Of a DNA stretch of 64,000 nt, positions 34,685-44,137 are shown one piece after another. The notes beneath the pieces were generated by a model. It saw only the letters and a program-made list of their open reading frames with translations, was not told where the DNA came from and did not search any database. The position numbers and the translations under genes were made by a program. How positions within the stretch are numbered: position 1 is the first letter of the stretch; each line of letters begins with the position of its first letter. Location: assembly GCA_019635715.1 (NCBI GenBank), contig JAHBYY010000004.1:1-64000 (forward strand), read 5' to 3'. Origin of the DNA: Rhizobiaceae bacterium (GTDB lineage: Bacteria; Pseudomonadota; Alphaproteobacteria; Rhizobiales; Rhizobiaceae).

Positions 34685-36331
34685 GTGCCGGAGCAGATCC
34701 AGAAAGTCGTTGCCAACCTGCAGGCCTTCGGGCCGAAGCGGCTGGCCATCATGGGCGGCGTCGCGGCCCTGGTCTTCGCCGTCATCGGGGTCGCTTCGGT
34801 CTATCTGAACCGCCCAGCCTTCGAGACGCTCTATGTCGGGCTGGAACGCTCTGACGTGAACCAGATCGGGCTGGTGCTCGGCGAGGCCGGCATCGATTTC
34901 GACGTCGCTTCGGACGGCACCACCGTTCTGGTCCCGGCCGGCAAGACCTCGAATGCCCGCATGCTGCTGGCGGAGAAGGGCCTGCCCACCAGCGCCAATG
35001 CCGGCTACGAACTGTTCGACAATGTCGGCGCCATGGGCCTCACCTCCTTCATGCAGCAGGTGACGCGTGTCCGCGCCCTGGAAGGCGAGATCGCCCGCAC
35101 CATACAGTCGATCAACGGCATTCGCGCGGCGCGCGTCCATCTCGTCCTGCCGGAGCGCGCATCGTTCCGCCGCGACGAGCAGCAGCCCTCCGCCTCGGTC
35201 GTGGTGCGCGCCTCCGATCTCGACGGCGCGCGCAGCGCCAGCGCCATCCGCCATTTGGTGGCCGCCGCGGTCCCCGGCCTCGGCGTCGACAAGGTCACCG
35301 TCCTCGATTCCAACGGAACGCTGCTGGCCGCCGGCGACGATCCCGCCAACTCGAGCGCCAACCGGTCGCTCGGCATCGAACGCAGCGTGGAACTGCAGAT
35401 CGAGGACAACATCCGCCGGGCCCTCGCCCCCTATCTCGGTCCCGACAATTTCCGTGCCAGCGTCAAGACCGACCTGAACACGGACCTGCGCCAATCCGAA
35501 GAGACCATTTTCGATCCGGAATCCCGTGTCGAGCGCTCCATCCAGGTCGTCCGCGCCAACGAGAACAACAACCAGCAGTCTTCCGCCGCGCCGGCGTCGG
35601 TCGACCAGAACCTGCCCGAGACCCAGCAGCAGCCGACCAGCGGTCCGCGAACCTCCGAACAGAGCGAGCGCAAGGAAGAGACGACCAACTACGAGATCAA
35701 CTCCAAGCGCATTTCCACGACGAGCAACGGCTACACGGTGAACAGGATGTCGATCGCCGTGGTGGTCAACCAGGTGCGCCTCGCCGCCGTCGCGGGCAAG
35801 GACGCGACGCCGGAGCAGATCGCCCAGCGCATCGCCGATATCGAGAAGGTCGTCGCCTCGGCAGCCGGCATAGACGAGGCGCGCGGCGACAAGCTGAACG
35901 TCTCGGCCGTCGAGTTCGTCGACGGGCTCGACGGCGAAGCCGTCGAAACCGCCGGCATCATGGACAGGGTGGGGCAGCATGTCGGCACCATGATCAACGC
36001 CGGCGCCTTCATCGTCGTGGTGCTGCTGCTCGCCATGTTCGGTCTGCGCCCGATGGTCGCCGCGCTGAAGCCGCCGGCCCTCCAGCCGACGGCCGAACTG
36101 CCGTCGTTCGACGAGGTCCAGCGTTCCCTTCCCAATCCGGAAGGCGCCGAGGGCCAGGAACAGCAGTTCAACGCCCTGCCGGGCATGGCGGCCGGACCCA
36201 CGGCGCTCGACGACCTGCGCAGCAAGCTGCGTCCGGGCCCGCAGGAGCGGCTCGCCCGGATGGTCGATCTCAATGAGGAGCGCACCGCGCAGATCCTGCG
36301 CAAATGGGTCGCCAAGGAAGCGGCGGGGTAA
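34685..36331 (+). CDS. fliF: Flagellar MS-ring protein FliF
   Basis: A 548-residue ring protein, the base of the flagellum. Membrane helices at ~20-42 and ~440-462 flank the periplasmic ring-building domains (FETLYVGLERSDVNQIGLVLGEAGI, TSFMQQVTRVRALEGEIARTIQSINGIRAARVHLVLPERA). A Gln/Ser-rich linker near 300-330 precedes the second ring motif, and the cytoplasmic C-terminus (LDDLRSKLRPGPQERLARMVDLNEERTAQILRKWV) binds FliG. The GTG start has a purine-rich ribosome site (GCGGAGCGAGG). The stop overlaps the next start by one base. Confidence 0.97.
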   Translation: MPEQIQKVVANLQAFGPKRLAIMGGVAALVFAVIGVASVYLNRPAFETLYVGLERSDVNQIGLVLGEAGIDFDVASDGTTVLVPAGKTSNARMLLAEKGLPTSANAGYELFDNVGAMGLTSFMQQVTRVRALEGEIARTIQSINGIRAARVHLVLPERASFRRDEQQPSASVVVRASDLDGARSASAIRHLVAAAVPGLGVDKVTVLDSNGTLLAAGDDPANSSANRSLGIERSVELQIEDNIRRALAPYLGPDNFRASVKTDLNTDLRQSEETIFDPESRVERSIQVVRANENNNQQSSAAPASVDQNLPETQQQPTSGPRTSEQSERKEETTNYEINSKRISTTSNGYTVNRMSIAVVVNQVRLAAVAGKDATPEQIAQRIADIEKVVASAAGIDEARGDKLNVSAVEFVDGLDGEAVETAGIMDRVGQHVGTMINAGAFIVVVLLLAMFGLRPMVAALKPPALQPTAELPSFDEVQRSLPNPEGAEGQEQQFNALPGMAAGPTALDDLRSKLRPGPQERLARMVDLNEERTAQILRKWVAKEAAG

Positions 36332-36957
36332 TGGTGGCCCTCCGGCTGATCGACGCTCTGCCCGACTTCTCCGCGCCGAACCGTGAGACCGCGGTCGAGC
36401 CCGCGCCGCCGCATGCGCCCGAGGTTCAGCCGCCGCCGCTGGAACCGCCGGACGTTTCGGAGATCGTCCGCATGGAGGTCGCCGTCGCCGAGGAGGCGAT
36501 GCGCATCAAGCTGGAGACCGATTTCGGCGAAGTCCTCGAAGCCGAGCGGGCCGCCCACCAGCAGGCGCTGGACGCCCAGGCGGAGCGGCTCGGCCGGGAG
36601 GCGGCGGGCGTCATCGAAACCGGCTTTTCCAGGCTTGAGCGCAACGTCGTCGATCTGCTTTCAGACCAGGTGGCGCGCATCCTCGGCGGCCTGCTCGCGG
36701 AAGACCTGCAGAAGCGGTCGATCGCAAGCTTGTCCGCCCGGATCATCGAGGCATGCCGCACCACGGACGCAATCCGCATCGAGGTGCGCGGCTCTCCGTC
36801 GATGTTTGCCGGACTGTCTTCGGCGCTCGGCGAACGGGCCGCCAACATCGACTTCATCGAAGCGGACGGTCTCGATCTCAGCGCGACCATCGACGGCACC
36901 GTCTTCGAGACGCGCCTTTCGCAGTGGTCGGAGATCCTGTCGGGAATTTTCCAATGA
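36331..36957 (+). CDS. FliH-like export ATPase regulator (putative)
   Basis: A 208-residue cytoplasmic protein with the size and build of FliH. A Pro-rich N-terminus (~1-45) is followed by a charged Ala/Glu coiled coil (MEVAVAEEAMRIKLETDFGEVLEAERAAHQQALDAQAERLGREAAG). A C-terminal globular domain then includes VVDLLSDQVARILGGLLAEDLQKRS and FIEADGLDLSATIDGTVFETRLSQWSEIL, which resembles the FliH/YscL end. FliH binds FliI and links it to the C ring. No other fliH is visible in the cluster. ATG 36331 overlaps the fliF stop, and the gene overlaps motB by 4 bp. Confidence 0.7.
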   Translation: MVALRLIDALPDFSAPNRETAVEPAPPHAPEVQPPPLEPPDVSEIVRMEVAVAEEAMRIKLETDFGEVLEAERAAHQQALDAQAERLGREAAGVIETGFSRLERNVVDLLSDQVARILGGLLAEDLQKRSIASLSARIIEACRTTDAIRIEVRGSPSMFAGLSSALGERAANIDFIEADGLDLSATIDGTVFETRLSQWSEILSGIFQ

Positions 36958-38147
36958 GCGACAATGCCGGCCACGGCCACCATGAGATCGTGATCGTCAG
37001 GCACGGTCACGGCGACCATGACGACGGCCATCACGGCGGCGCATGGAAGATCGCCTTTGCCGACTTCATGACGGCGATGATGTGCTTCTTCCTCGTCATG
37101 TGGCTGATCAACGCCTCGAACGAGCAGACCAAGGCCGCCGTGGCAAGCTACTTCAATCCGGTGAAGCTGGTCGATCGCAACGCCAGCCGCAAGAGCCTCG
37201 ACGAGAGCTCCGAGGATGCCGATCCCGAAAGCGGCGACCGCCGCAGCGAAGGCGAAGTCGAGGGCGGTTCCACCGGTCAGGGCCCTTCGCGCAACGAAGG
37301 CACGGTCGACTCGTCCCAGATCAAGAAGGAAGCGGACGAGAAACTGTTCTCGGATCCCTACGCGGTGCTGGCCGAGATCGTCTCCGACACAGGCAAGAAG
37401 CAGAACATCAGCGACAAGGGAGACGGCGGCGCCGCGAATTCCGGACCGGCGACGGGCGCCTCCGGCGGCGACGCCTATCGCGACCCGTTCGCCCCGGATT
37501 TCTGGTCGCAGCAGGTTGCGCTGCCGAGCGAGGCCGAGGCCAGCGCCTCCCCCGAAGAGACGCAGAAGAGCCAGCCCTCGAAGGAAGCTGCCGCGGCCGA
37601 GGCCGGGCCGGAGCCCGAAGCGCTGCCCCCCGAAGCCGCTCCTCCTCCGGCCAAGGCCGAGGCGCCGGGCGAGCCTAGTCCGGAGGCCGTCAAGGCGGCC
37701 GACCAGATCCGCAAGGAACTCGCCGAGGCCCTGCTGCCGGAGGACAAGATGAAGGACGGCATCTCGGTCGTCGCCACCGACAAGGGCGTCCAGGTCTCCG
37801 TCACCGACCAACTGGAATTCGGCATGTTCGAGATCGGTTCCGCCATGCCGCGGCGCGAACTGATCCTGGCGATGGAGAAGATCAGCCGGGCGCTGGCCGC
37901 GCAGCCCGGCACGCTGACCATTTCGGGCCACACCGACGCCCGTCCGTTCAAGGGCAACGGCTACGACAATTGGCGGCTATCGACGGCGCGCGCCCATTCC
38001 GCCTACTACATGCTGGCGCGCGCCGGCATGGACGAGCGCCGCATCACCGAGGTCTCCGGCTATGCCGACCGCAAGCTGAAGGATCCGGCCGATCCGTTCG
38101 CTGCGGTCAACAGGCGCATCGAGATCCTGCTCGAGATCAAGAGATGA
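36954..38147 (+). CDS. motB: Flagellar stator protein MotB
   Basis: A 397-residue stator subunit. A His-rich cytoplasmic start precedes the single membrane helix, with the proton-binding Asp at D37 in KIAFADFMTAMMCFFLVMWLINA. A ~220-residue Ser/Glu/Pro-rich periplasmic linker follows, then a peptidoglycan-binding OmpA-like domain (GTLTISGHTDARPF, YDNWRLSTARAHSAYYMLARAGM, ADPFAAVNRRIEILLEIKR). ATG 36954 overlaps the upstream gene; a longer in-frame reading is a shadow. The long linker is common in rhizobial MotB. Confidence 0.96.
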   Translation: MSDNAGHGHHEIVIVRHGHGDHDDGHHGGAWKIAFADFMTAMMCFFLVMWLINASNEQTKAAVASYFNPVKLVDRNASRKSLDESSEDADPESGDRRSEGEVEGGSTGQGPSRNEGTVDSSQIKKEADEKLFSDPYAVLAEIVSDTGKKQNISDKGDGGAANSGPATGASGGDAYRDPFAPDFWSQQVALPSEAEASASPEETQKSQPSKEAAAAEAGPEPEALPPEAAPPPAKAEAPGEPSPEAVKAADQIRKELAEALLPEDKMKDGISVVATDKGVQVSVTDQLEFGMFEIGSAMPRRELILAMEKISRALAAQPGTLTISGHTDARPFKGNGYDNWRLSTARAHSAYYMLARAGMDERRITEVSGYADRKLKDPADPFAAVNRRIEILLEIKR

Positions 38148-39499
38148 GGTTTCTCGTCCCTCTCGCGCTGGCGTCGCTTGTCGTCGCCGCCGGAGGAACG
38201 GCGGCGCTGGGCAACAACGCGCCAGGATTGCAGCCGTACCAGATGGTCCGCTCGCTGCAGCTCGTCCAGGACCGCGTCGCCGTCGGCGATCATGCGGCCC
38301 TGCCGATCCAGCGCAAGCTGCTGGAGATGATCGACGCACGGCTGCGCACCGCAACCGCGGCCGAGCTCATGCAGCCGCGAAACCTGCATTCCATGATGGT
38401 CTACGCCATGAGCGGCGGCAACCCCGAGACCTTGCGCAACATCGTTCACCGCATGCATGTCGAGGAGCACGATGGCCGTATCATCGCCGGCATCCTGAGC
38501 TATCTCAACGGGGCCACCAAGACCGCGGCGCTGACGCTGCGCGATGTCGAGCCCCTGAAGGAGCCGATCGAGACGGGTGCCTTCCTCGCGCTCATCAAGG
38601 GATCGGTCATCGCGCTGGAGGACCCGACGGCCGCGCTCGGCCTGCTCGACCAGGCCCGCCTCCTGGCACCCGGGACGCTCGTCGAAGAAGCTGCGCTGCG
38701 CCGTTCGGTGGGACTCGCGGCGACGCTTCACGACGCGGCGCGCTTTCTGCGCAGCTCGGACCAGTATGTCCGCATCTATCTGCGCTCGCCCTATGCCAGC
38801 CAGTTCGCTGACTCCTTCGTAGCGGGGGTGATCGGCCTGCGCGATACGATCGACCTCGACGAGGTCGACGCCATCCTCGGCATGATGAGCCCGGAGCAGC
38901 GCAAGGTCCTCTACCTGCGCATCGCGCGTCGCGCGGCCCTCGACGGGCTGGTCGCCCTCTCCACCTACGCGGCGCAACGCGCCGACGCGATCGGCGGCGA
39001 CGAGGAAGAGGCGCGCGATCCGCGTGTGCTGCTGTATACCAGCCTTACCGATGTCGCGACGGCACCCGTCGACGACGTGCGCGAACGCATCTCGCGGATC
39101 GACCGCAGCCGCCTGTCGGGCGGCGACCGCAGGCTGCTCGATGCGGTGCTCGCGGTCAGCAGCGAGATCGTCCGCGATCCGGTCGGCGAAGCGGAGCCGA
39201 AAGTGATCGCCGCGGACCCCGAACTGCCGGATGAAGCCGTCCCCCTCGCGGCCGCGCCGGAGGCCGGACATCCGGCGGAAGAGCCCGCAAGCGCCGCGAC
39301 CGCCGACCCCCGACCCGAAGGCGATGCGTCCGCGCCGCACGCTGAAGCAGCGGCGGTCGGCGTGCAGCCGGTGGCACCCTCCTCCATGCCGGAGGGTGGC
39401 GCGGAAGACGCGGGGCTCAATCCATCGCAGATGACGCTCTCGGCCGGCCGCAAGAAGCTGGCCGAAATCGACGACCTGCTTTCCCGGGCCGCCCGATGA
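38144..39499 (+). CDS. motC: Periplasmic motor protein MotC
   Basis: A 451-residue exported protein with signal peptide (residues ~1-22). The body is helical (YQMVRSLQLVQDRVAVGDHAALPIQRKLLEMIDARL, GNPETLRNIVHRM), followed by a Pro/Ala/Glu-rich C-terminal tail and a last helix. In S. meliloti MotC is a periplasmic protein that works with the MotB periplasmic part to energise the motor. ATG 38144 overlaps the motB stop and its own stop overlaps fliK. Confidence 0.93.
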   Translation: MRFLVPLALASLVVAAGGTAALGNNAPGLQPYQMVRSLQLVQDRVAVGDHAALPIQRKLLEMIDARLRTATAAELMQPRNLHSMMVYAMSGGNPETLRNIVHRMHVEEHDGRIIAGILSYLNGATKTAALTLRDVEPLKEPIETGAFLALIKGSVIALEDPTAALGLLDQARLLAPGTLVEEAALRRSVGLAATLHDAARFLRSSDQYVRIYLRSPYASQFADSFVAGVIGLRDTIDLDEVDAILGMMSPEQRKVLYLRIARRAALDGLVALSTYAAQRADAIGGDEEEARDPRVLLYTSLTDVATAPVDDVRERISRIDRSRLSGGDRRLLDAVLAVSSEIVRDPVGEAEPKVIAADPELPDEAVPLAAAPEAGHPAEEPASAATADPRPEGDASAPHAEAAAVGVQPVAPSSMPEGGAEDAGLNPSQMTLSAGRKKLAEIDDLLSRAAR

Positions 39500-41328
39500 A
39501 GACCACGGCCTTCAACCTCATCGTCGCCGACCGCCCGACACAGCACGGCGCAGGACGGGCGGCCGGCAGACAGGCGCGGGAGGCCGCCGATTTCACCGGC
39601 GCGCTGGATGGCAAGGCGCCGCCGGCAAAGCCGGTTCCGGCGAGCCAGCCCCCGCTCGACACGGCCGTCCCCGAATCCATGTCGGACGCCGCCGCCCCGG
39701 CTACGGACCTGCCGAAATCCCCTCGGCCATCCTTTGCATTCGATCCGGACTTGCGCGACCGTCTCGCCGTTTCCAGCCGGCAACCCGCATCGCCGCGCAC
39801 GCTTCCGGCGGCCCCCGGCGAACCCGACATGGCGCCGCGGCCGGACACAATTGCCGGCGACGACGCCGGTGACGCGCCGGTCTCTCCGGAGTTTCCCGAT
39901 GCCGACGCGGACGTCGCATCGCCAAGGACCCGCGGCCTGCCTGCTGCGTCGGCGCCCTCCCGCAAGGACACGGCGCCCGTTGTACCCAAAGCAGAGCAGA
40001 AGGACGGGCAGGACCGGGCCGACGCTGCCCCGCCGGCGATCCTGCCCGCTCCATCGCCGGTCGAGATCCGGCCGGTGGCCGTCAGGCAGCCCGCGAGGGA
40101 CGCTGGAGATGGCTCGACGGGATCCGGGGCCGTCATCGCCGCGCCGGTCTCCCGACCGCCTGACGGAGAAGATCCGCCCGGGGACGATGCGCGACCGGAC
40201 GGACGGCTCCAGGCTGGCGCCGAAGCGCGGCAAGGCAACACCAGGGATCACCAGGGCCCGGCGGCGCCCGCCGCGGTAGTGGCGCCACAGGCGCCCGCCG
40301 AGCCCGCCAGAACCGCGCCTGGCCAGCCCGCGGCGGCAGGCGTCTCTCCGGCCGCCAGGGCGCCGTCCGCGCCGCCGCCTGCCTCGGCAGAGCCTGCGAG
40401 AACCGCCACCACGGGCTTCGCGGCGCAGATCACCATCGCGGCGGCGCGCTATTCCGTTGCGGCGGAAACCGGCAGCAAGGCCGAGGCGCGACCCGCGACC
40501 CGGTTGTCGGAACGCTCAGCCGCGATCCTGCTCGACGAGGCCGAGGCGCGCCAGAGACCGGTATCGCAGGCCATCGCGGCAGCGACGGATGCGGACCGGA
40601 CCGGCAAGGAACCGCTTCCGGCGCCGTCGTCGCGGCCCGGGCCAGCCTCGCATTCCGACGCGGCACCCGGCACCCAAAAGGCCGATGGCGATGCCGAGCG
40701 AGGCGCCCGCGCGGTCGCGAAGGCCGAAACGAGCGTGCCCCAGGCGACCCAATCGGTGCCGCAAGCGGCCATGCCGGCGGCAACGGGCACCGGCGTTTCG
40801 CCCACGCCGGCGGCGCAGGTGACCGAGCTGATCGCAAATGCGCCCGCATGGCAGCCCGCGACTGTTGCGGCGATGACACAGGCCCGGACATATCGTGCGA
40901 TGGCTGCCGCCGCGACGCTCGAGCTACGGCTCGCCCCCGAACATTTGGGCGGAGTGAACGCCTCCCTGAGGATGTCGGGGACACAACTTGAGATCGAAAT
41001 CCGGGTCGAAACCCGCGAGGCGATGGAGCGTCTTCAGGCCGAGAAGCATGTCATGGAAACGACCCTCCGCACCCTCGGCTACGACATCGCCCAGGTTTCC
41101 ATCTCACAATCACCGATTGCACAACAAACTGCCGCGCGGGGCGCCGACGCACAGCAGCAGCCGACCCTGGCCCACAGCGGCGGCGGCGCGCAGGCGCAAG
41201 CCAACACCTCCTCCGAAGGCAACAGCTCCAATGGCCGGCAGGCAGACAGGAACGACGATGCGGCACGTTCGGCGAACCAGCAGACGACACGTCCTGTCGG
41301 CGGTGATCGCGGCGGCGTCTATATCTAG
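39496..41328 (+). CDS. fliK: Flagellar hook-length control protein FliK
   Basis: A 610-residue exported ruler protein. The first ~450 residues are low-complexity, very rich in Ala, Pro, Gly, Asp and Arg, as expected of an unfolded measuring segment. The C-terminal hook-length domain (residues ~470-560) includes AAAATLELRLAPEHLGGVNASLRMSGTQLEIEIRVETREAMERLQAEKHVMETTLRTLGYD. In rhizobia this gene was first called motD. The C-terminal tail is Gln/Gly/Ser-rich, and its last 71 bp are also used by the next gene in another frame. Confidence 0.92.
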   Translation: MKTTAFNLIVADRPTQHGAGRAAGRQAREAADFTGALDGKAPPAKPVPASQPPLDTAVPESMSDAAAPATDLPKSPRPSFAFDPDLRDRLAVSSRQPASPRTLPAAPGEPDMAPRPDTIAGDDAGDAPVSPEFPDADADVASPRTRGLPAASAPSRKDTAPVVPKAEQKDGQDRADAAPPAILPAPSPVEIRPVAVRQPARDAGDGSTGSGAVIAAPVSRPPDGEDPPGDDARPDGRLQAGAEARQGNTRDHQGPAAPAAVVAPQAPAEPARTAPGQPAAAGVSPAARAPSAPPPASAEPARTATTGFAAQITIAAARYSVAAETGSKAEARPATRLSERSAAILLDEAEARQRPVSQAIAAATDADRTGKEPLPAPSSRPGPASHSDAAPGTQKADGDAERGARAVAKAETSVPQATQSVPQAAMPAATGTGVSPTPAAQVTELIANAPAWQPATVAAMTQARTYRAMAAAATLELRLAPEHLGGVNASLRMSGTQLEIEIRVETREAMERLQAEKHVMETTLRTLGYDIAQVSISQSPIAQQTAARGADAQQQPTLAHSGGGAQAQANTSSEGNSSNGRQADRNDDAARSANQQTTRPVGGDRGGVYI

Positions 41329-41848
41329 CTTCTCCGCCACCTTGGCGAGCGCCACCCCGAATGCCTGCGAACCGGAGATCCTGCGCGCCGCGGAACGCTA
41401 CGGCGTGCCGGCCGGAATCCTCTACGCGGTCGGGTTGACCGAAACAGGCAATAAGGGCAGCCTTCAGCCCAACGCCCTGAATATAGAGGGAAAAGCCATC
41501 TTCGCCACGAGCCGCCAGCAGGCGATGGCTTATTTTGCACAGGCCCGCAGCAGGGGCGCCACGCTGATCGACCTCGGCTGCATGCAGATCAACCACCACT
41601 ATCACGGCAAGGAGTTCGCCAGCGTCGAGGAGATGCTCGATCCGCGCAAGAACGTCGACTACGCGGCACGCTTCCTGGCCCGCCTGCATGCCAGGCACGA
41701 GACCTGGTCGATGGCCGTGGCGCGCTATCATGCCGGCCCGAACAACGACCCCGCCCAGAAGCGCTATGTCTGCCGCGTCATTGCCAACATGGTCGCGACC
41801 GGCTTCGGAAAGTGGACGGCCAACGCCCGCAGTTTCTGCAACCAGTGA
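41258..41848 (+). CDS. Lytic transglycosylase-like protein of the flagellar cluster
   Basis: A 196-residue exported SLT-type domain protein. The twin-Arg-rich start and hydrophobic segment (residues ~12-31) form a signal peptide. The catalytic Glu is E62 in YAVGLTETGNKG, followed by GCMQINHHYHGK and the C-terminal VARYHAGPNNDPAQKRYVCRV. Such enzymes cleave glycan strands without water, here probably to open the wall for the rod or motor. ATG 41258 lies inside fliK, a 71-bp overlap, since the signal peptide cannot start later. Confidence 0.87.
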   Translation: MRHVRRTSRRHVLSAVIAAASISSFSATLASATPNACEPEILRAAERYGVPAGILYAVGLTETGNKGSLQPNALNIEGKAIFATSRQQAMAYFAQARSRGATLIDLGCMQINHHYHGKEFASVEEMLDPRKNVDYAARFLARLHARHETWSMAVARYHAGPNNDPAQKRYVCRVIANMVATGFGKWTANARSFCNQ

Positions 41849-42061
41849 TATGTGCACAATCCGTGCCTCGGGCGGCGCGGCGGGATGAGCCTCGATCACC
41901 GTCGCCGACCCCAAATCACCACAACCGGATTTCACGCGGCACGCTCGGGGCCATCCGAGAATCCCTAAAAACCCTCCCTAAGATTTCGCAGTGTGTGGCC
42001 TGAGTCGCCCCGGACTACCCATCCTTTCAGACAGCATTTCGAATGATTCGGAGGCGGGCCG

Positions 42062-42730
42062 ATGATCGTGATTGTGGACGAGCGAAAGCTCGTCACCGAG
42101 GGCTATTGTTCGATGTTCGACCGGGAAGGCGTCGCTTCGGCGAGCTTCAGGTCGGATGAGTTCGGTGAGTGGGTCAACAGCGCGGCGGACGAGGATCTGC
42201 GCTCGGTCCGCGCCTTCCTGATCGGCGACTGCGACGACGATGCCATCTCGCCACGCTCCATCCGCGACCGCACCGGCGCACCGGTGATCGCGCTCAGCGA
42301 CCAGAACTCCCTGGAGAACACGCTGCGGCTGTTCGAGAACGGCGTCGACGACGTCATCCGCAAGCCCGTCCACATCCGCGAGATCCTCGCCCGCATCACG
42401 GCGATCAGCCGACGCTCCGGAGCGGCGCCGGCCTATGCCGAATTCGGACGCCTGCGCATCCACATGGACGGCCGCGATCCCGAAATCGATGACGTCGCGC
42501 TGCCGCTGCCGCGCCGCGAACGCCGCATCCTCGAATATCTGGCAGCCAACAGTGGACGCCGCGTGACGAAGACGCAGGTCTTCAACGCGATCTACGGAAT
42601 ATTCGACGAAGAGGTCGAGGAGAACGTGGTCGAGAGCCACATCTCCAAGCTGCGCAAGAAGCTGCGCGAGCGACTCGGCTTCGATCCCATCGATTCGAAG
42701 CGGTTCCTCGGCTACCGCCTGGTCGTCTGA
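42062..42730 (+). CDS. rem: Orphan OmpR-type flagellar regulator Rem/FtcR
   Basis: A 222-residue response-regulator-like activator. A receiver-like domain (residues ~1-115) shows MIVIVDERK, with Glu where a paired acidic Asp is normal, an Asp in FLIGDCDDD at the phosphorylation position, and the conserved Lys in [12 protein letters not shown]. The C-terminal winged helix ([55 protein letters not shown]) binds DNA. Rem (S. meliloti) and FtcR (Brucella) are VisNR-dependent activators of flagellar structural genes and have no dedicated kinase. The ATG has GGAGG seven bases upstream. It is likely the reader of the shared promoter motif in this cluster. Confidence 0.93.
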   Translation: MIVIVDERKLVTEGYCSMFDREGVASASFRSDEFGEWVNSAADEDLRSVRAFLIGDCDDDAISPRSIRDRTGAPVIALSDQNSLENTLRLFENGVDDVIRKPVHIREILARITAISRRSGAAPAYAEFGRLRIHMDGRDPEIDDVALPLPRRERRILEYLAANSGRRVTKTQVFNAIYGIFDEEVEENVVESHISKLRKKLRERLGFDPIDSKRFLGYRLVV

Positions 42731-42789
42731 TGGCGGGGTGGCGCGTTCCCGCCCGCCCGTCTCCGGCGTCAGGCATTCCAACAGCCTCG

Positions 42790-42811
42790 CGCAAGTCCTC
42801 TCGGCTAGGCT
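42790..42811 (+). promoter_or_regulatory. Flagellar-type promoter of the flgE operon
   Basis: CGCAAG (42790-42795), ten bases, TAGGCT (42806-42811). The predicted start near 42818 leaves ~31 bases before the flgE ATG. One of the best matches to the shared layout. Confidence 0.62.
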
Positions 42812-42848
42812 CGTTTGCGACGGCGTGCAGAACTGAGGAACACTCGCG

Positions 42849-44108
42849 ATGAGCCTTTACGGAATGATGCGGACCGGCGTTTCCGGCATGAACGCCCAAG
42901 CCAACCGCCTGTCGTCGGTGGCCGACAACATCGCCAACTCCAACACCACCGGCTACAAGCGTTCCAGCACCGAATTCTCCTCGCTGGTCATCCCGACGAC
43001 CAACGCGAATTATGCGTCCGGCGGCGTCACCACGACCGTTCGCAATGCCATCAGCCAGCAGGGCGACCTCAAGTTCACCACCAGCACGCTCGACCTCGCC
43101 GTCAACGGCACCGGCTTCTTCATCGTCCAGGACAAGGCCGGCAACCAGTTCATGACCCGCTCCGGCGCCTTCACGCCGGACGACCAGGGTCGGCTGGTCA
43201 ACGCAGCCGGCTTCACCTTGATGGGCTACAGCTACGCCAACGGCTCACCGTCCAGCAATGCGAACGGCTTCGCCGGCCTCGAGGCGGTCGACATCTCGCA
43301 GAACGCGTCCGCCGCGACGCCCAGCACCACCGGAACGTTCTCCGCGAACCTTCCGGCCGACAAGGACATCGTCGCCGCCGCAAACCTTCCATCGGCGAAC
43401 GCCGCCACGGCCGCCTACTCGGCAAAGTCGTCACTCGTCGCCTATGACAGCCTCGGCCGCGAGGTGCTGCTCGACGTCTACAGCACCAAGACCGCGGAAA
43501 ACACCTGGGAGGTCTCGATCTACAACCGCGCCGATGCCGCGGCGAACACGTCGTTCCCCTACGCCAACCCGGCCCTGGCAACCCAGACTCTGAACTTCGA
43601 CCCGACTTCCGGCAAGCTCGCCGCTGCCAGCGCCCAGGACGTCACGGTGACCATTCCGGGAGGAGAGGATCTCAAGCTCGACCTTTCCGGCATGACCCAG
43701 TATGGCCAGGGCTATACGGTGACGGCGGCGACGGTCGACGGCTCCTCGCCGAGCAGCATCGACAGCGTCGAGATCGGCACCAACGGCATCGTCTACGCGC
43801 AATACGCCAACGGCGCGATCAGCGAGCTCTATCGCATTCCGCTCGCCAACGTCCAAAGCCCCGATCAGCTCAACGTCCTGACCGGCAACGTCTATACCCA
43901 GAGCTACCTGTCGGGCAGCGTGAATGTCGGCTTCCCCGGCGAAGGCGGCTACGGCGAGGTGGTCTCCGGCGCGCTGGAAAGCTCCAACGTGGATGTCGCC
44001 GAGGAACTCACCAACATGATCGAGTCGCAGCGCAGCTACACTGCCAACTCCAAGGTGTTCCAGACGGGCGCGGACCTGATGGACATCCTGGTCAACCTTA
44101 AGAGGTAG
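42849..44108 (+). CDS. flgE: Flagellar hook protein FlgE
   Basis: A 419-residue hook subunit. N-terminal signature: MRTGVSGMNAQANRLSSVADNIANSNTTGYKR; FlgE/F/G-type beta domain: DLAVNGTGFFIVQDKAGNQFMTRSGAFTPD; C-terminal signature: SGALESSNVDVAEELTNMIESQRSYTANSKVFQTGADLMDIL. It is first in the unit flgE-flgK-flgL-flaF-flbT-flgD-fliQ. Confidence 0.97.
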   Translation: MSLYGMMRTGVSGMNAQANRLSSVADNIANSNTTGYKRSSTEFSSLVIPTTNANYASGGVTTTVRNAISQQGDLKFTTSTLDLAVNGTGFFIVQDKAGNQFMTRSGAFTPDDQGRLVNAAGFTLMGYSYANGSPSSNANGFAGLEAVDISQNASAATPSTTGTFSANLPADKDIVAAANLPSANAATAAYSAKSSLVAYDSLGREVLLDVYSTKTAENTWEVSIYNRADAAANTSFPYANPALATQTLNFDPTSGKLAAASAQDVTVTIPGGEDLKLDLSGMTQYGQGYTVTAATVDGSSPSSIDSVEIGTNGIVYAQYANGAISELYRIPLANVQSPDQLNVLTGNVYTQSYLSGSVNVGFPGEGGYGEVVSGALESSNVDVAEELTNMIESQRSYTANSKVFQTGADLMDILVNLKR

Positions 44109-44137
44109 CCGCGCAGGCGGACTGAAAGACTTCGGGA

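Noticed and set aside
42062..42730. Rem/FtcR considered as a degenerate receiver lacking its phosphorylation site
   Set aside because: An Asp does stand at about the right place (FLIGDCDDD), so loss of phosphorylation cannot be claimed from sequence alone, despite the Glu in the acidic pocket.
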